Source: DATBJJ01 sp036556425 (GTDB lineage: Bacteria; Acidobacteriota; Vicinamibacteria; Vicinamibacterales; 2-12-FULL-66-21). Taken from it: a DNA stretch of 64,000 bases. Under the pieces are notes generated by a model. That model ran no database searches. It was not told the origin of the DNA and was given only the letters and a program-made list of their open reading frames with translations. Positions within the stretch are counted from its first letter, which is position 1. Every line of letters begins with the position of its first letter. Shown piece after piece: positions 53,459-62,100 of the stretch. A program made the translations under genes and the position numbers. Location of the stretch: the NCBI GenBank assembly GCA_036556425.1, contig DATBJJ010000077.1, forward strand, positions 1 to 64,000. Direction: 5' to 3'.

Positions 53459-53489
53459 CTAGGTGCCCGGCAGCCCGGAGATCACCTAG
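53459..53489 (-). other. Stem-loop at the rpsU stop codon
   Basis: CTAGGTG at 53459-53465 pairs with CACCTAG at 53483-53489, with an inner CCGG/CCGG helix. It contains the rpsU stop codon. No T-run follows on the minus strand, so it may protect the mRNA 3' end or attenuate read-through rather than terminate. Confidence 0.45.
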
Positions 53490-53683
53490 TCCGATTCGCG
53501 GCGCTGCTTCTTGCGCGTCCGCTTGCGCGCGAGCGCTTGCTTCGCGCGTCGGCGGTCGCCTGGCTTCAAGTAGAACGAATGCTTCTTGATATCCTTGATG
53601 ATATCTTCCTGCTGCACTTTCCGCTTGAAGCGACGAAGCGCGCTCTCGATCGACTCGCCTTCCTGAATCTTCACTTCAGCCAA
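53486..53683 (-). CDS. rpsU: 30S ribosomal protein S21
   Basis: A 65-residue basic protein matching S21: VKIQEGESIESALRRFKRK at the N-terminus, DIIKDIKKHSFYLKPGDRRR in the middle and a lysine/arginine-rich end (ARKRTRKKQRR). S21 binds the small ribosomal subunit near the anti-Shine-Dalgarno and helps initiation. The expected N-terminus (MAEV) requires a TTG start at 53683; AAGGGGG lies 11 nt upstream. An in-frame GTG further upstream is possible but sits on top of that purine run. The upstream leader contains a strong hairpin (53727-53756). Confidence 0.93.
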   Translation of the reverse strand: MAEVKIQEGESIESALRRFKRKVQQEDIIKDIKKHSFYLKPGDRRRAKQALARKRTRKKQRRESD

Positions 53684-53726
53684 TATGAATGACACCCCCT
53701 TCAGGACACTCTCTCCGGCCTCGCGG

Positions 53727-53756
53727 GCTCGCCACGTACACATACGATGGGCGAGC
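53727..53756 (-). promoter_or_regulatory. Hairpin in the rpsU leader
   Basis: GCTCGCC at 53727-53733 pairs with GGCGAGC at 53750-53756, and inside it CGTA pairs with TACG around a four-nt loop. A second, weaker stem (GATCA with TGATC) lies at 53760-53781. Both are in the roughly 280-nt region before rpsU (shared with the divergent purD), which holds no other gene that I can see. Autoregulation by S21 is a possible role. A TTGACA at 53917 on the plus strand has no convincing -10. Confidence 0.4.
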
Positions 53757-53966
53757 AGCGATCAGCCCTCTCCAGGTGATCTCGCGCTCTAGCACCCTGC
53801 AAGGCCCATGGAGTTCGACGGAATGCGTTAGGCTATCACAAGACCTCGACTTTTCGGGCAGGAAAGCTCATCTAGCGCGAGCACGAGCGGGCCATTCGAT
53901 GCGTGTTCATAACCTATTGACAATTAAACGGTTAGGCCGCGCTTTCGCGAGCGGGATCGGCGCGCG

Positions 53967-55271
53967 GTGAAGGTCCTGGTCGTCGGGTCGGGAGGACGGG
54001 AGCATGCCCTCGTGCGTGCGCTCGCGCGCGCCGAGCGATGCGCCGAAGTCGCATGCGCGCCGGGAAACGCCGGCATCGCGCGTGACGCCCGGCTCGCGCC
54101 CGTTCGAGTCGACGATCTCGACGCGCTTCTCGCGCTCGTCGAACGCGAGCGCTTCGATCTCACGGTCGTCGGTCCGGAGCGTCCGCTCGATCTCGGCATC
54201 GTCGATCGTTTTCGCGCCACCGGGCATCGCATCTTCGGGCCATCGCGCGCGGCCGCGCGCCTCGAGTGCAGCAAGGCGTTCGCGAAGACGTTCATGGCGC
54301 GTCACGGAATTCCAACCGCTCGCTACCGCGTGTGCGAGTCCGCGGCCGATGCGCTCTCGGTCATCGCGGGCGGCGAGCTCGGACTTCCCATCGTGATCAA
54401 GGCGGACGGTCTTGCCGCAGGAAAAGGTGTCGTCGTCGCGATCGATCGCGCCGAGGCGGACGCGGCGATCCGCGCGGCGATGGAAGATCGCCAGTTCGGC
54501 GAGGCCGGATCGCGCGTCGTGATCGAAGAATGCTTGAGCGGTCCCGAGGTGTCGTTCTTCGCGGTGTGCGATGGACGCATTGCGGTGCCGATCGGAACCG
54601 CGCAGGATCACAAGCGAATCTTCGACGGCGATCGCGGGCCGAACACGGGAGGGATGGGCGCGTTCGCGCCGAGCCCACTCGTCGACGCGGCGCTCGGCGA
54701 ACGCATCATGCGGGAGATCGTCGACCCCGTGCTGCACGGCATGCGCGCCGACGGCCACGAGTACTGCGGGTTCCTGTACGTGGGCCTCATGCTCACGTGC
54801 GACGGTCCGAAGGTGATCGAGTTCAACGTGCGATTCGGCGATCCCGAAGCGCAGGTCGTGCTTCCGTTGATCGAAAGCGATCTCGTATCGCTCCTGGCAG
54901 CCGCCGCGGACGGGCGGCTCGATTCACCGGCGATCGAAATGAGCCGTGACGTCGCTGTTGGCGTGGTACTCGCTTCGGCTGGCTATCCCGGTGCAGTCGA
55001 CACGGGCGTGCCGATACACGGTCTCGACGACGCCTCGCGCGTGCGCGGCGTGACGGTCCTCCACGCGGCAACGGCGATGAAAGAGGATCGACTCGTCACA
55101 TCGGGCGGCCGCGTGCTGACCGTGATCGGCCGTGGAGCGTCGTATGACGAAGCCATCGCACGAGCGTACGAGGGCGTGAGCAAGATCTCGTTCGACGGCA
55201 TGCAGTATCGCAAGGATATCGGGCAGAAAGCGGTCGGTCGGCCGGTCGTCGGGTCGCTCGGGAGCTCCTGA
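53967..55271 (+). CDS. purD: Phosphoribosylamine--glycine ligase
   Basis: A 434-residue GARS enzyme with an ATP-grasp fold. It opens with VLVVGSGGREHAL; further blocks are IKADGLAAGKGVVVA, the acidic/metal region GPNTGGMGAFAPSP and EFNVRFGDPEAQ. It catalyses the second step of de novo purine synthesis, joining glycine to phosphoribosylamine. GTG is the start, immediately before the dinucleotide loop. It is followed by purE after a gap filled by a heptad repeat. Confidence 0.97.
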   Translation: MKVLVVGSGGREHALVRALARAERCAEVACAPGNAGIARDARLAPVRVDDLDALLALVERERFDLTVVGPERPLDLGIVDRFRATGHRIFGPSRAAARLECSKAFAKTFMARHGIPTARYRVCESAADALSVIAGGELGLPIVIKADGLAAGKGVVVAIDRAEADAAIRAAMEDRQFGEAGSRVVIEECLSGPEVSFFAVCDGRIAVPIGTAQDHKRIFDGDRGPNTGGMGAFAPSPLVDAALGERIMREIVDPVLHGMRADGHEYCGFLYVGLMLTCDGPKVIEFNVRFGDPEAQVVLPLIESDLVSLLAAAADGRLDSPAIEMSRDVAVGVVLASAGYPGAVDTGVPIHGLDDASRVRGVTVLHAATAMKEDRLVTSGGRVLTVIGRGASYDEAIARAYEGVSKISFDGMQYRKDIGQKAVGRPVVGSLGSS

Positions 55272-55274
55272 GCT

Positions 55275-55324
55275 CGAACCCGGAACCCGGAACCCGGAAA
55301 CCAGGAATCCGGAACCTGGAACCA
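55275..55324. repeat. Heptad repeat in the purD-purE gap
   Basis: Units of GAACCCG/GGAACCC are repeated about seven times with drift, from just after the purD stop to 4 nt before the purE ATG at 55329. It is one arm of the type seen at 31285. It fills the place where a Shine-Dalgarno would normally be. Confidence 0.7.
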
Positions 55325-55328
55325 ACAT

Positions 55329-55835
55329 ATGTCAGATATTTCCGTTTTGATCTTGATGGGCTCCGACTCGGACGCGCCGGTCATGCAGGCCGCGGTCGAC
55401 GTGCTCGGCGAGCTGGGCATTCCATGTGAGATGACGGTTGCCTCCGCGCATCGATCGCCGGAGCGCGTCATGCGCCTCGTGCGCGAGGCGCCGTCGCGCG
55501 GCGTAAAGGCCTATATCGTCGGCGCCGGCGCGGCGGCGCATCTTGCGGGCGTGGTCGCCGCGCATACGACAGCACCGGTCATTGGCGTGCCGATCGATTC
55601 GTCGGCGCTGAAAGGACTCGACGCGCTGCTCTCGACCGTGCAGATGCCGCCGGGCGTTCCCGTGGCGACCGTCTCGATCGGCAAGCCTGGCGCGACGAAC
55701 GCCGGCGTGCTCGCGGCGCAGATTCTCGCGATAGGCGATCGATCGATCGCCGCGCGACTCGAGCAATACAAGAAGACGCTCGCGGACAAGGTCGAGAAAG
55801 CTGCCGCGCGGCTCGCCTCCGGCGCGGACGCGTGA
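55329..55835 (+). CDS. purE: 5-(carboxyamino)imidazole ribonucleotide mutase
   Basis: The 168-residue length is typical of class I PurE. Substrate-binding motifs are LMGSDSDAPVM near the start, VASAHRSPER with its catalytic His, and GAGAAAHLAGVVAAHT. It converts N5-CAIR to CAIR in purine synthesis. The partner purK, which makes N5-CAIR, is not in the window. The ATG follows the heptad repeat and has no clear Shine-Dalgarno. Confidence 0.97.
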   Translation: MSDISVLILMGSDSDAPVMQAAVDVLGELGIPCEMTVASAHRSPERVMRLVREAPSRGVKAYIVGAGAAAHLAGVVAAHTTAPVIGVPIDSSALKGLDALLSTVQMPPGVPVATVSIGKPGATNAGVLAAQILAIGDRSIAARLEQYKKTLADKVEKAAARLASGADA

Positions 55836-55842
55836 TCAACTT

Positions 55843-57096
55843 GTGAAGTACTCCATCGTCACCTTCGGCTGTCGAGTCAATCAAGCCGACTCTCTGCGCA
55901 TCGAGGAGGATCTTCGTGCGCGCGGAGGAGAAGCGGTCTCCTCCGATCGCGCGGACGTCGTGGTGGTGAACACGTGTTCGGTCACGGCGAGCGCGGACCA
56001 GGGCGCGCGCCAGACGATCAGGCGCATCGCGCGCGAGAATCCGTCCGCCCGCGTGGTCGTCACCGGATGCTACGCGACGCGCAGCCCTCACGAATTGTCC
56101 GCGCTGCCGAACGTCGTGCGCGTGGTGCGAAACGACGACAAAGATCGCCTCGTCCAGGCAATCGAAACAACCTCGGATCGATTCGGCGGCGGCGACGGCG
56201 CGTGCGGCGCGCGCATCGAGCCGGGCGTCGCTGGTCGAACCGCGTTCACCCTTCGCGTGCAAACGGGCTGCGAGGAGCGCTGCAGCTTCTGCATCATTCC
56301 GACGACGCGCGGCGCGAGCCGCAGCGTGCCGATCGACACAATCGTGCGCGACGTCGAGCGCGTATCGTCCGCCGGATTCAGGGAAATCGCGTTGACGGGC
56401 GTTCACCTCGGATCGTACGGCCGCGACCTCGAGCCGGCGACGTCGCTCGCAGCGCTGCTGCGGGCGCTGGCGTCGCTCGCGGCGGACGTCACGTTCCGCA
56501 TCAGCTCGCTCGAGCCGATGGACTGCACGCCCGACATCGTGGAGCTCGTCGCCGCGAGCGGAGGTCGGTTCGCGCCGCACTTCCATCTCCCGCTGCAGCA
56601 CGCGAGCGACAGGATGCTGAAGATGATGCACCGGCCGTATTCGATCGCGTACTACCGCCGCCTCGTCGACTCGATCGTCGATCGCGTTCCTCACGCGTCA
56701 ATCGGCAGCGACGTCATCGTCGGCTTTCCAGGCGAGACGCCGGACGATTTCGCCGAGAACGTCGCGTATCTCTCCGCGTCGCCGCTGTCGCACCTGCACG
56801 TGTTCCCGTACTCCGATCGCCCGGGCACCGCCGCGACGGCCATGGCCGCAAAGGTCGCCGGCCCAATCGTGCGGGAGCGCGCGTCGGCGCTTCGCGCGAT
56901 TGGGGCTTCGCTCGCCGAGCGTTTTCGCCGCGCGCAGCGCGGATCGGTTCGCCCCGCGCTGACGCTGGACGACGGCGCGCTCGTGGTGACGGACAACTTC
57001 CTGAAATTGCGGATTGCGCCGGGATTGGAGAGAAATCGCCGCGTGCAGGTGCGCGTCGAGGACGATTCGATCGGAACGGTGCTCGCCGCGTGCTAG
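55843..57096 (+). CDS. mtaB: tRNA methylthiotransferase, MtaB family
   Basis: A 417-residue radical SAM methylthiotransferase. The N-terminal domain provides three cysteines for the auxiliary cluster (TFGCRVNQ, NTCSVT and VTGCYA). The radical SAM triad is in CEERCSFCIIPTTRG. The C-terminal TRAM-like domain follows YSDRPGT. MtaB adds a methylthio group to N6-threonylcarbamoyladenosine at position 37 of certain tRNAs. It starts with GTG 7 nt after purE and ends 8 nt from the opposing rlmN stop. Its place in a purine locus has no obvious biochemical reason. Confidence 0.9.
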   Translation: MKYSIVTFGCRVNQADSLRIEEDLRARGGEAVSSDRADVVVVNTCSVTASADQGARQTIRRIARENPSARVVVTGCYATRSPHELSALPNVVRVVRNDDKDRLVQAIETTSDRFGGGDGACGARIEPGVAGRTAFTLRVQTGCEERCSFCIIPTTRGASRSVPIDTIVRDVERVSSAGFREIALTGVHLGSYGRDLEPATSLAALLRALASLAADVTFRISSLEPMDCTPDIVELVAASGGRFAPHFHLPLQHASDRMLKMMHRPYSIAYYRRLVDSIVDRVPHASIGSDVIVGFPGETPDDFAENVAYLSASPLSHLHVFPYSDRPGTAATAMAAKVAGPIVRERASALRAIGASLAERFRRAQRGSVRPALTLDDGALVVTDNFLKLRIAPGLERNRRVQVRVEDDSIGTVLAAC

Positions 57097-57104
57097 CTAG
57101 CGCG

Positions 57105-58187
57105 CTACCGGATGCGCGTCGCGAGCTCTTGTCCGGGCGCCGGACGGCTCGTCGATTCCGTGATCAACTGACCGCACGCCGCGCGGATGTCGCGTCCCCG
57201 CGAACGGCGCACGGAGACCGTGACGCGATGCTCCGCGAGGATCTGCGCGAACCGATTCACGCGCGCGTCGGACGGCCTCTCGAAAGGAATGCCGGCGGCC
57301 TCGTTGAGCGGCAGCAGATTGACCTTCGCCTTGATGCCGTTCAACAGCTTGACGAGGCGCCGTGCGTCTTCCGGAGAGTCGTTCACGTCCTTCAGCATCA
57401 CGTACTCGAACGTGATGCGGTTGCGGCGCTTGAGGGGGAAGCGGCGGCACGCGTCGAGCAGCTCCCGCAATCCATATTTGCGGTTGATCGGCACGAGCAT
57501 GTCGCGCTGATCCTCGGTCGTCGAGTGCAGCGAGATCGCGAGGTTCGGCATGAACGGCTCGGTCGCGAGCCGCTCGAGCGCCGGCAGCACGCCGACCGTC
57601 GACAACGTGATCCGCCGCGGGTTCATCGCGAGCCCGTGCTCGTTCCCAAGAATCCGCAGCGCCTTCATCGTGGCGTCGTAGTTGTGCAGCGGCTCCCCCA
57701 TGCCCATCAGGACGATGTTGAAGCGCTGGCCGTGCATGTTCAATTCGCGGAGCAGCACGCGAACCTGGCCGACGATCTCTCCCGCCGTCAGATTCCTCAC
57801 GATGCCCATCTTGCCCGTGAGGCAGAACGCGCAGCGCATCGCGCAGCCGACCTGTGTCGAGATGCAAAAGGTCTGTGACGGCGTGTCGGGGATGAACACC
57901 GATTCGATGAAGCGGCCGTCGGCGAGCCGCAGCAGAAACTTCGTCGTGCCGTCGGAGGATCGCTCGCGCTTTGCCACGACCGGCGTCGTCAGCGCGAGAT
58001 CGCGCGCCAGCGTCGCGCGCAGGTCGCGGCCGAGATCGGTCATCGACGCGAAGTCGTCGACGCCGCGGCGATACAGCCATTTGAAGATCTGCCGCGCGTG
58101 GAAGCGCGGCGCGGCGATGGAGTCGAGGTACGCTTCCAGCTCGTCCAATTCCAGATCGGCTGCGTCGGCGCCGAGGTTGGTAGGCAT
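57105..58187 (-). CDS. rlmN: Dual-specificity RNA methyltransferase RlmN
   Basis: A 360-residue radical SAM enzyme that methylates C2 of adenosine in 23S rRNA (A2503) and in some tRNAs. The triad is in QVGCAMRCAFCLTG, followed by LMGMGEPLHNYD, ISLHSTTEDQR and the C-terminal RGRDIRAACGQL, whose cysteine is the methyl-carrying residue. The ATG at 58187 is preferred over longer starts because the N-terminal domain (LELDELEAYL) begins soon after. It is convergent with mtaB and divergent from the M16 peptidase. A TACAAT at 58238-58233 may be its -10. Confidence 0.93.
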   Translation of the reverse strand: MPTNLGADAADLELDELEAYLDSIAAPRFHARQIFKWLYRRGVDDFASMTDLGRDLRATLARDLALTTPVVAKRERSSDGTTKFLLRLADGRFIESVFIPDTPSQTFCISTQVGCAMRCAFCLTGKMGIVRNLTAGEIVGQVRVLLRELNMHGQRFNIVLMGMGEPLHNYDATMKALRILGNEHGLAMNPRRITLSTVGVLPALERLATEPFMPNLAISLHSTTEDQRDMLVPINRKYGLRELLDACRRFPLKRRNRITFEYVMLKDVNDSPEDARRLVKLLNGIKAKVNLLPLNEAAGIPFERPSDARVNRFAQILAEHRVTVSVRRSRGRDIRAACGQLITESTSRPAPGQELATRIR

Positions 58188-58264
58188 GGGCGTCTGGTGA
58201 AAGAGTCGAACGAAAAACCCGCAGATCGACCATTGTACAACGCAGGTTTTTGCGAGAATTCGCC

Positions 58265-58294
58265 TTGAACTGACGGAGGGGCGCATGATATGAT
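58265..58294 (+). promoter_or_regulatory. Promoter of the M16 peptidase-pur operon
   Basis: TTGAAC at 58265-58270 and TATGAT at 58289-58294 are 18 nt apart. The predicted start near 58301 rules out an upstream in-frame TTG at 58294 as the peptidase start and supports the ATG at 58396. Confidence 0.55.
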
Positions 58295-58395
58295 TGCGTT
58301 TTCGATCAAGACACTTAACTCCTTCCGATCCAAGCAGTTGCGTTGTTTTGTCGCGGACGGCATCTCGAGCGAGATCGGAGTCGCGCCAACAAACG

Positions 58396-59706
58396 ATGCC
58401 AGTCGTCGAGCCGCACACTGAGAGACACTTGAGCACAGCGACCCAGCCGATGGTGGTGCGGGAAGTACTGGATACCGGTCTCCGCCTCATTACCGAGGCG
58501 ATGCCCCAGGTCCGATCGGTGACGATCGGCGTGTGGCTGATGCGCGGCTCGCGGCACGAATCGGACGCGCAGGGCGGCATCGCGCACTTCGTCGAGCACA
58601 TGCTCTTCAAGGGGACCGACACGCGGTCCGCCGAGGTCATCGCGCAGGCGATCGATTCGATTGGCGGCCAGCTCGACGCGTTCACCGCGAAGGAATACGC
58701 CAGCTACTACATCAAGGTGCTCGACGAGCATCTCCCCGTCGCCGTCGATCTGCTCTCCGACATCGTGATGCGGCCCTCGTTCGCGAACGAGGAGATCGCG
58801 CGCGAGAAGAAGGTCATCCTCGAAGAAATCAAGATGGTCGAGGATACGCCGGACGATCTCGTGCACGAGCTGTTCACGCAGCACTTCTGGGACGGCCATC
58901 CGCTCGGCCGCCCGATCCTCGGATCGAAGGAGACGGTCGAGGGGTTCGATCGCGCGACGCTCAAGGAGTATTTCCGCGGCGCGTACTCGGCGCCGCACAT
59001 GATCATCTCGGCGGCCGGCAATCTCGAGCACTCACAGGTGCGCGATCTCGTCGCGAGCGCGTTCGGGACGCTGCCGCGCAACGGCGCGCCAATCCTGCAG
59101 GCCGCGCCGCGGGTGACTGCATCGGTCGTCACGCGCACGAAGGAGCTCGAACAAAGCCATCTCTGCCTTGGCACGAACAGCTATCAGCAGAATCACGACG
59201 ATCGCTACGTCAGCTACATCCTGAATTCCGTGCTGGGCGGATCGATGAGCTCGCGGCTCTTTCAGAACATCCGCGAGAAACGAGGTCTCGCGTATTCGGT
59301 GTTCAGCAGCTTGAGCGCGTATCGCGACGCGGGGAACATCATGATCTACGCGGGCTGCGCGGCGGACGCGGTCGAAGAGGTCATCGATCTCTGCGTCGAG
59401 GAGCTTCGCGGGCTCAAGCGCGCGCCGGTCCCGGAGGCGGAGCTCAAACGCGCGAAGGATCATCTCAAGGGCAGCCTGATGCTCAGCCTTGAGAACACGG
59501 CGAGCCGGATGTCGCATCTGGCGCGGCAGGAGATCTACTTCGATCGGCACTTCGGTCTCGACGAGACGCTGGCGGGCGTGCAGCGCGTCTCGGCGGACGA
59601 CATCCGGCGCGTCGCGTGCGATCTGTTCGCGAACGGATCGCTGGCGGCCACGGTGCTCGGGCCGACGGCGCCTGATTTGCGGAAAGAGCGGTTGAATCTC
59701 AGCTAA
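58396..59706 (+). CDS. M16-family zinc peptidase (processing-peptidase-like)
   Basis: A 436-residue protein. The inverted zinc motif HxxEH is His64, Glu67 and His68 in GIAHFVEHMLFKG, with the downstream glutamate in EKKVILEEI. The second domain is also complete (GGSMSSRLFQNIREKRGLAYSVFS). It resembles bacterial PqqL/YmxG-type peptidases and mitochondrial processing peptidases; substrates are unknown. No signal peptide is evident from the ATG at 58396, but the start is uncertain since no Shine-Dalgarno is visible. Its TAA stop directly abuts the purB ATG, so the pair is co-transcribed. Confidence 0.9.
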   Translation: MPVVEPHTERHLSTATQPMVVREVLDTGLRLITEAMPQVRSVTIGVWLMRGSRHESDAQGGIAHFVEHMLFKGTDTRSAEVIAQAIDSIGGQLDAFTAKEYASYYIKVLDEHLPVAVDLLSDIVMRPSFANEEIAREKKVILEEIKMVEDTPDDLVHELFTQHFWDGHPLGRPILGSKETVEGFDRATLKEYFRGAYSAPHMIISAAGNLEHSQVRDLVASAFGTLPRNGAPILQAAPRVTASVVTRTKELEQSHLCLGTNSYQQNHDDRYVSYILNSVLGGSMSSRLFQNIREKRGLAYSVFSSLSAYRDAGNIMIYAGCAADAVEEVIDLCVEELRGLKRAPVPEAELKRAKDHLKGSLMLSLENTASRMSHLARQEIYFDRHFGLDETLAGVQRVSADDIRRVACDLFANGSLAATVLGPTAPDLRKERLNLS

Positions 59707-61050
59707 ATGATCAAGCGGTACACCCATCCCGAGATGGGCGCCATCTGGAGCGATGAGCGCCGGTACGAGACCTGGCTCGACGTGGAGCTGGCGGCGACCG
59801 ACGCGATGTCGGAGGCCGGCCTCGTGCCGGCCGAGGCCGCGCGCGAGCTCCGGGCGCGCGCCGCGTTCGACATCACCCGCATCGAAGAGATCGAGCAAAC
59901 CACGCAGCACGACGTCATCGCGTTCACGACCGCGGTCGCCGAGAAGGTCGGCCCGGCCGCGCGTTGGCTGCACTTCGGCCTCACCTCCTCCGACGTCATC
60001 GACACCGCGCAGGCGCTGCAGATGCGCCAGGCCTGCGAGCTGATCGTCAAGGACCTCGCGGGGCTGATGGAGGCCGTGCGCGAGCGCGCGTTCGAGCATC
60101 GCCGCACGCCGATGATCGGCCGCACGCACGGCGTCCACGCGGAGCCGATGACGCTCGGCCTCAAGCTCGCGCTCTGGTACGCGGAGCTCAAGCGCGATCT
60201 CGATCGCGTGCTGCGCGCGCGCGACGTCGTGTCGGTCGGCAAGCTGTCCGGCGCGGTGGGAACGTTCGCGCATCTCGATCCCGACATCGAGGCGCGCGTC
60301 TGCGAGCGCCTCGGGCTCGAGCCCGCGCCGGTCGCGTCGCAGGTCATTCAGCGCGATCGCCACGCGGAGCTCCTCTCGGCCCTCGCGATCACCGCCGCCT
60401 CGCTCGAGAAGTTCGCGCTCGAGATTCGCGGCCTGCAGAAAACGGAGATCGGCGAGATCGAGGAGCCCTTCGGCAAGGGTCAGAAGGGATCGTCGGCGAT
60501 GCCGCACAAGCGGAATCCGATCGGCTGCGAGCAGATCACCGGCCTGGCGCGGTTGATCCGCGCGAATGCCATGGCGGCGCTCGAGAACGTCGCGCTCTGG
60601 CACGAGCGCGACATCTCGCACTCGTCGGTGGAGCGCGTCATCCTCCCGGACAGCTTCATCGCGCTCGACCACATGCTCCGCCGCTTCACGCGCATCGTGC
60701 GCGGGATGGTCGTCTACCCCGAGCGGATGCGCGAGAACCTCGATCGATCGCGCGGCGTCGTGTTCTCGGGAACGGTGCTCCTCGAGCTCGCCAAGCGCGG
60801 CGTCTCGCGCGAGCAGGCGTACGAATGGGTGCAGCGGAACGCCATGCGCGCGTTCCACGAGCAGCGGGATTTCAAGGCGCTGCTGCTCGCAGATCAGGAC
60901 CTCGCGAAGGTCCTCGGCCGCGACGAGATCGAACGCGCCTTCGATCTCGACGATCAGCTCCGCAACGTTGACGTCATCTTCGACAGAGTGTTCGGACGGA
61001 TATCCGAGCCGGCAGTCGCCGTCGCCGGGTCCGTCGGGAAGCGAGCGTAG
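59707..61050 (+). CDS. purB: Adenylosuccinate lyase
   Basis: A 447-residue member of the fumarase/aspartase superfamily. The signature GSSAMPHKRNP starts at residue 261 and contains the catalytic serine. HFGLTSSDVIDTA and GRTHGVHAEPMT are the other active-site blocks. It acts twice in purine synthesis, releasing fumarate from SAICAR and from adenylosuccinate. There is no gap from the M16 stop, and purS follows after 3 nt. Confidence 0.97.
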   Translation: MIKRYTHPEMGAIWSDERRYETWLDVELAATDAMSEAGLVPAEAARELRARAAFDITRIEEIEQTTQHDVIAFTTAVAEKVGPAARWLHFGLTSSDVIDTAQALQMRQACELIVKDLAGLMEAVRERAFEHRRTPMIGRTHGVHAEPMTLGLKLALWYAELKRDLDRVLRARDVVSVGKLSGAVGTFAHLDPDIEARVCERLGLEPAPVASQVIQRDRHAELLSALAITAASLEKFALEIRGLQKTEIGEIEEPFGKGQKGSSAMPHKRNPIGCEQITGLARLIRANAMAALENVALWHERDISHSSVERVILPDSFIALDHMLRRFTRIVRGMVVYPERMRENLDRSRGVVFSGTVLLELAKRGVSREQAYEWVQRNAMRAFHEQRDFKALLLADQDLAKVLGRDEIERAFDLDDQLRNVDVIFDRVFGRISEPAVAVAGSVGKRA

Positions 61051-61053
61051 CGC

Positions 61054-61293
61054 GTGAAGGCGAGAGTGTTCGTGACGTTGAAGCCATCCGTCTTCGATCC
61101 GCAGGGGCAGACGATCGCCGACGCGCTCCACTCGATGGGGTACGGCGACGTCGGCGACGTCCGGCAGGGAAAATACTTCGAGCTCGAGCTCAAGTCGGGC
61201 TCCGCGGATCGCGCGAAGACGCTGGCCGCCGAAGTTGCCGACAAGCTGCTCGCGAATCCGGTCATCGAAAGCTATCGGATAGAGGTTGAATAG
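61054..61293 (+). CDS. purS: Phosphoribosylformylglycinamidine synthase subunit PurS
   Basis: A 79-residue PurS. It begins with KARVFVTLKPSVFDPQG and has the typical GYGDVGDVRQGKYFEL core. PurS bridges PurL and the glutaminase PurQ in the three-part FGAM synthase used by many bacteria. It starts with GTG, 3 nt after purB. A heptad repeat begins at its stop codon and separates it from purQ. Confidence 0.96.
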   Translation: MKARVFVTLKPSVFDPQGQTIADALHSMGYGDVGDVRQGKYFELELKSGSADRAKTLAAEVADKLLANPVIESYRIEVE

Positions 61294-61366
61294 CTTCCAG
61301 TTTCCAGCCTCCAGCTTCCAGCTATTGCTGGACAGGCTGGTAGCTGGGAGCTGGCAGCTGGGAGCT
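61293..61366. repeat. Palindromic heptad repeat in the purS-purQ gap, donating the purQ Shine-Dalgarno
   Basis: The left arm has CTTCCAG-type seven-mers (61294-61321), a short spacer, then a right arm of CTGGGAG/CTGGCAG seven-mers to 61366. The arms are inverted copies and can form a long hairpin. The last unit contains GGAG at 61361-61364, exactly 7 nt before the purQ ATG, so the repeat seems to supply the ribosome-binding site. Confidence 0.75.
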
Positions 61367-61371
61367 ACACA

Positions 61372-62096
61372 ATGCGTTTTGCCGTCGTCGTTTTTCCCGG
61401 ATCGAACTGCGACCACGACGCGTATCACGCCGCCAAGCACGTGCTCGGCCAGGACGCGGAGCTCGTCTGGCACAAGAACACGTCGCTCGAAGGAGCGGAC
61501 GTCGTCATCCTGCCCGGCGGGTTCTCGCACGGCGACTACCTGCGGACGGGCGCCATCGCGCGCTTCTCGCCAATCATGGCGGCGGTCGCCGAGTTCGCGC
61601 GGCAAGGCGGCCCGGTGCTGGGCATCTGCAACGGATTCCAGATTCTGCTCGAGTCCGGAATGCTGCCCGGCGCGATGCTCCGCAATCGCGACCTCAAGTT
61701 CCATTGCGAGCACGTTCACGTCGCCGTCGAGCGAACGGACACGCCGTTCACGTGTCAGGCAGTACGCGGGCAGGTGCTGAAGCTCCCAATCGCGCACGGC
61801 GAAGGCAACTACTACGCCGATCAGGACGTGATTCGCACGCTCGAGTCGGACGGACGGATCATCTTTCGGTACTGCCGCCCCGACGGGCAGCGCGATCCTC
61901 GCGCGAATCCAAACGGCTCCGTCAACGACATCGCCGGCATCTGCAACGAGCAGCGGAATGTCGTCGGCCTGATGCCGCACCCGGAGCGTGCGTGCGAGCT
62001 GGTGCTCGGCAGCGCGGATGGTCTCGTGTTGTTCGAATCCGTCGTCAGCGCGCTCACGACGCAAGGCGCGCTCGGAGCCGTCGCGAGTCTACTCGG

Positions 62097-62100
<4 letters not shown>
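61372..62100 (+). CDS. purQ: Phosphoribosylformylglycinamidine synthase glutaminase subunit PurQ
   Basis: A 242-residue class I glutamine amidotransferase. The nucleophile is Cys86 in GICNGFQ, and the His/Glu pair is in MPHPERA near the C-terminus. VVVFPGSNCDHDA and LPGGFSHGDYLR are family blocks. It releases ammonia from glutamine for PurL. Its stop overlaps the purL ATG by 4 nt (ATGA). Confidence 0.97.

Noticed and set aside
53337..53485. A tRNA or small RNA gene between rpsU and the zinc-ribbon gene
   Set aside because: No cloverleaf, TTCGA arm or terminator is visible; only GC-rich sequence and the hairpin at the rpsU stop.
53917..53945. TTGACA upstream of purD as a promoter
   Set aside because: No acceptable -10 lies 15-19 nt downstream; the -35 alone is not enough.
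59032..62064. A 1010-codon minus-strand frame across the M16, purB, purS and purQ genes
   Set aside because: It crosses four genes with clear family motifs on the plus strand and reads as an Arg-rich shadow.
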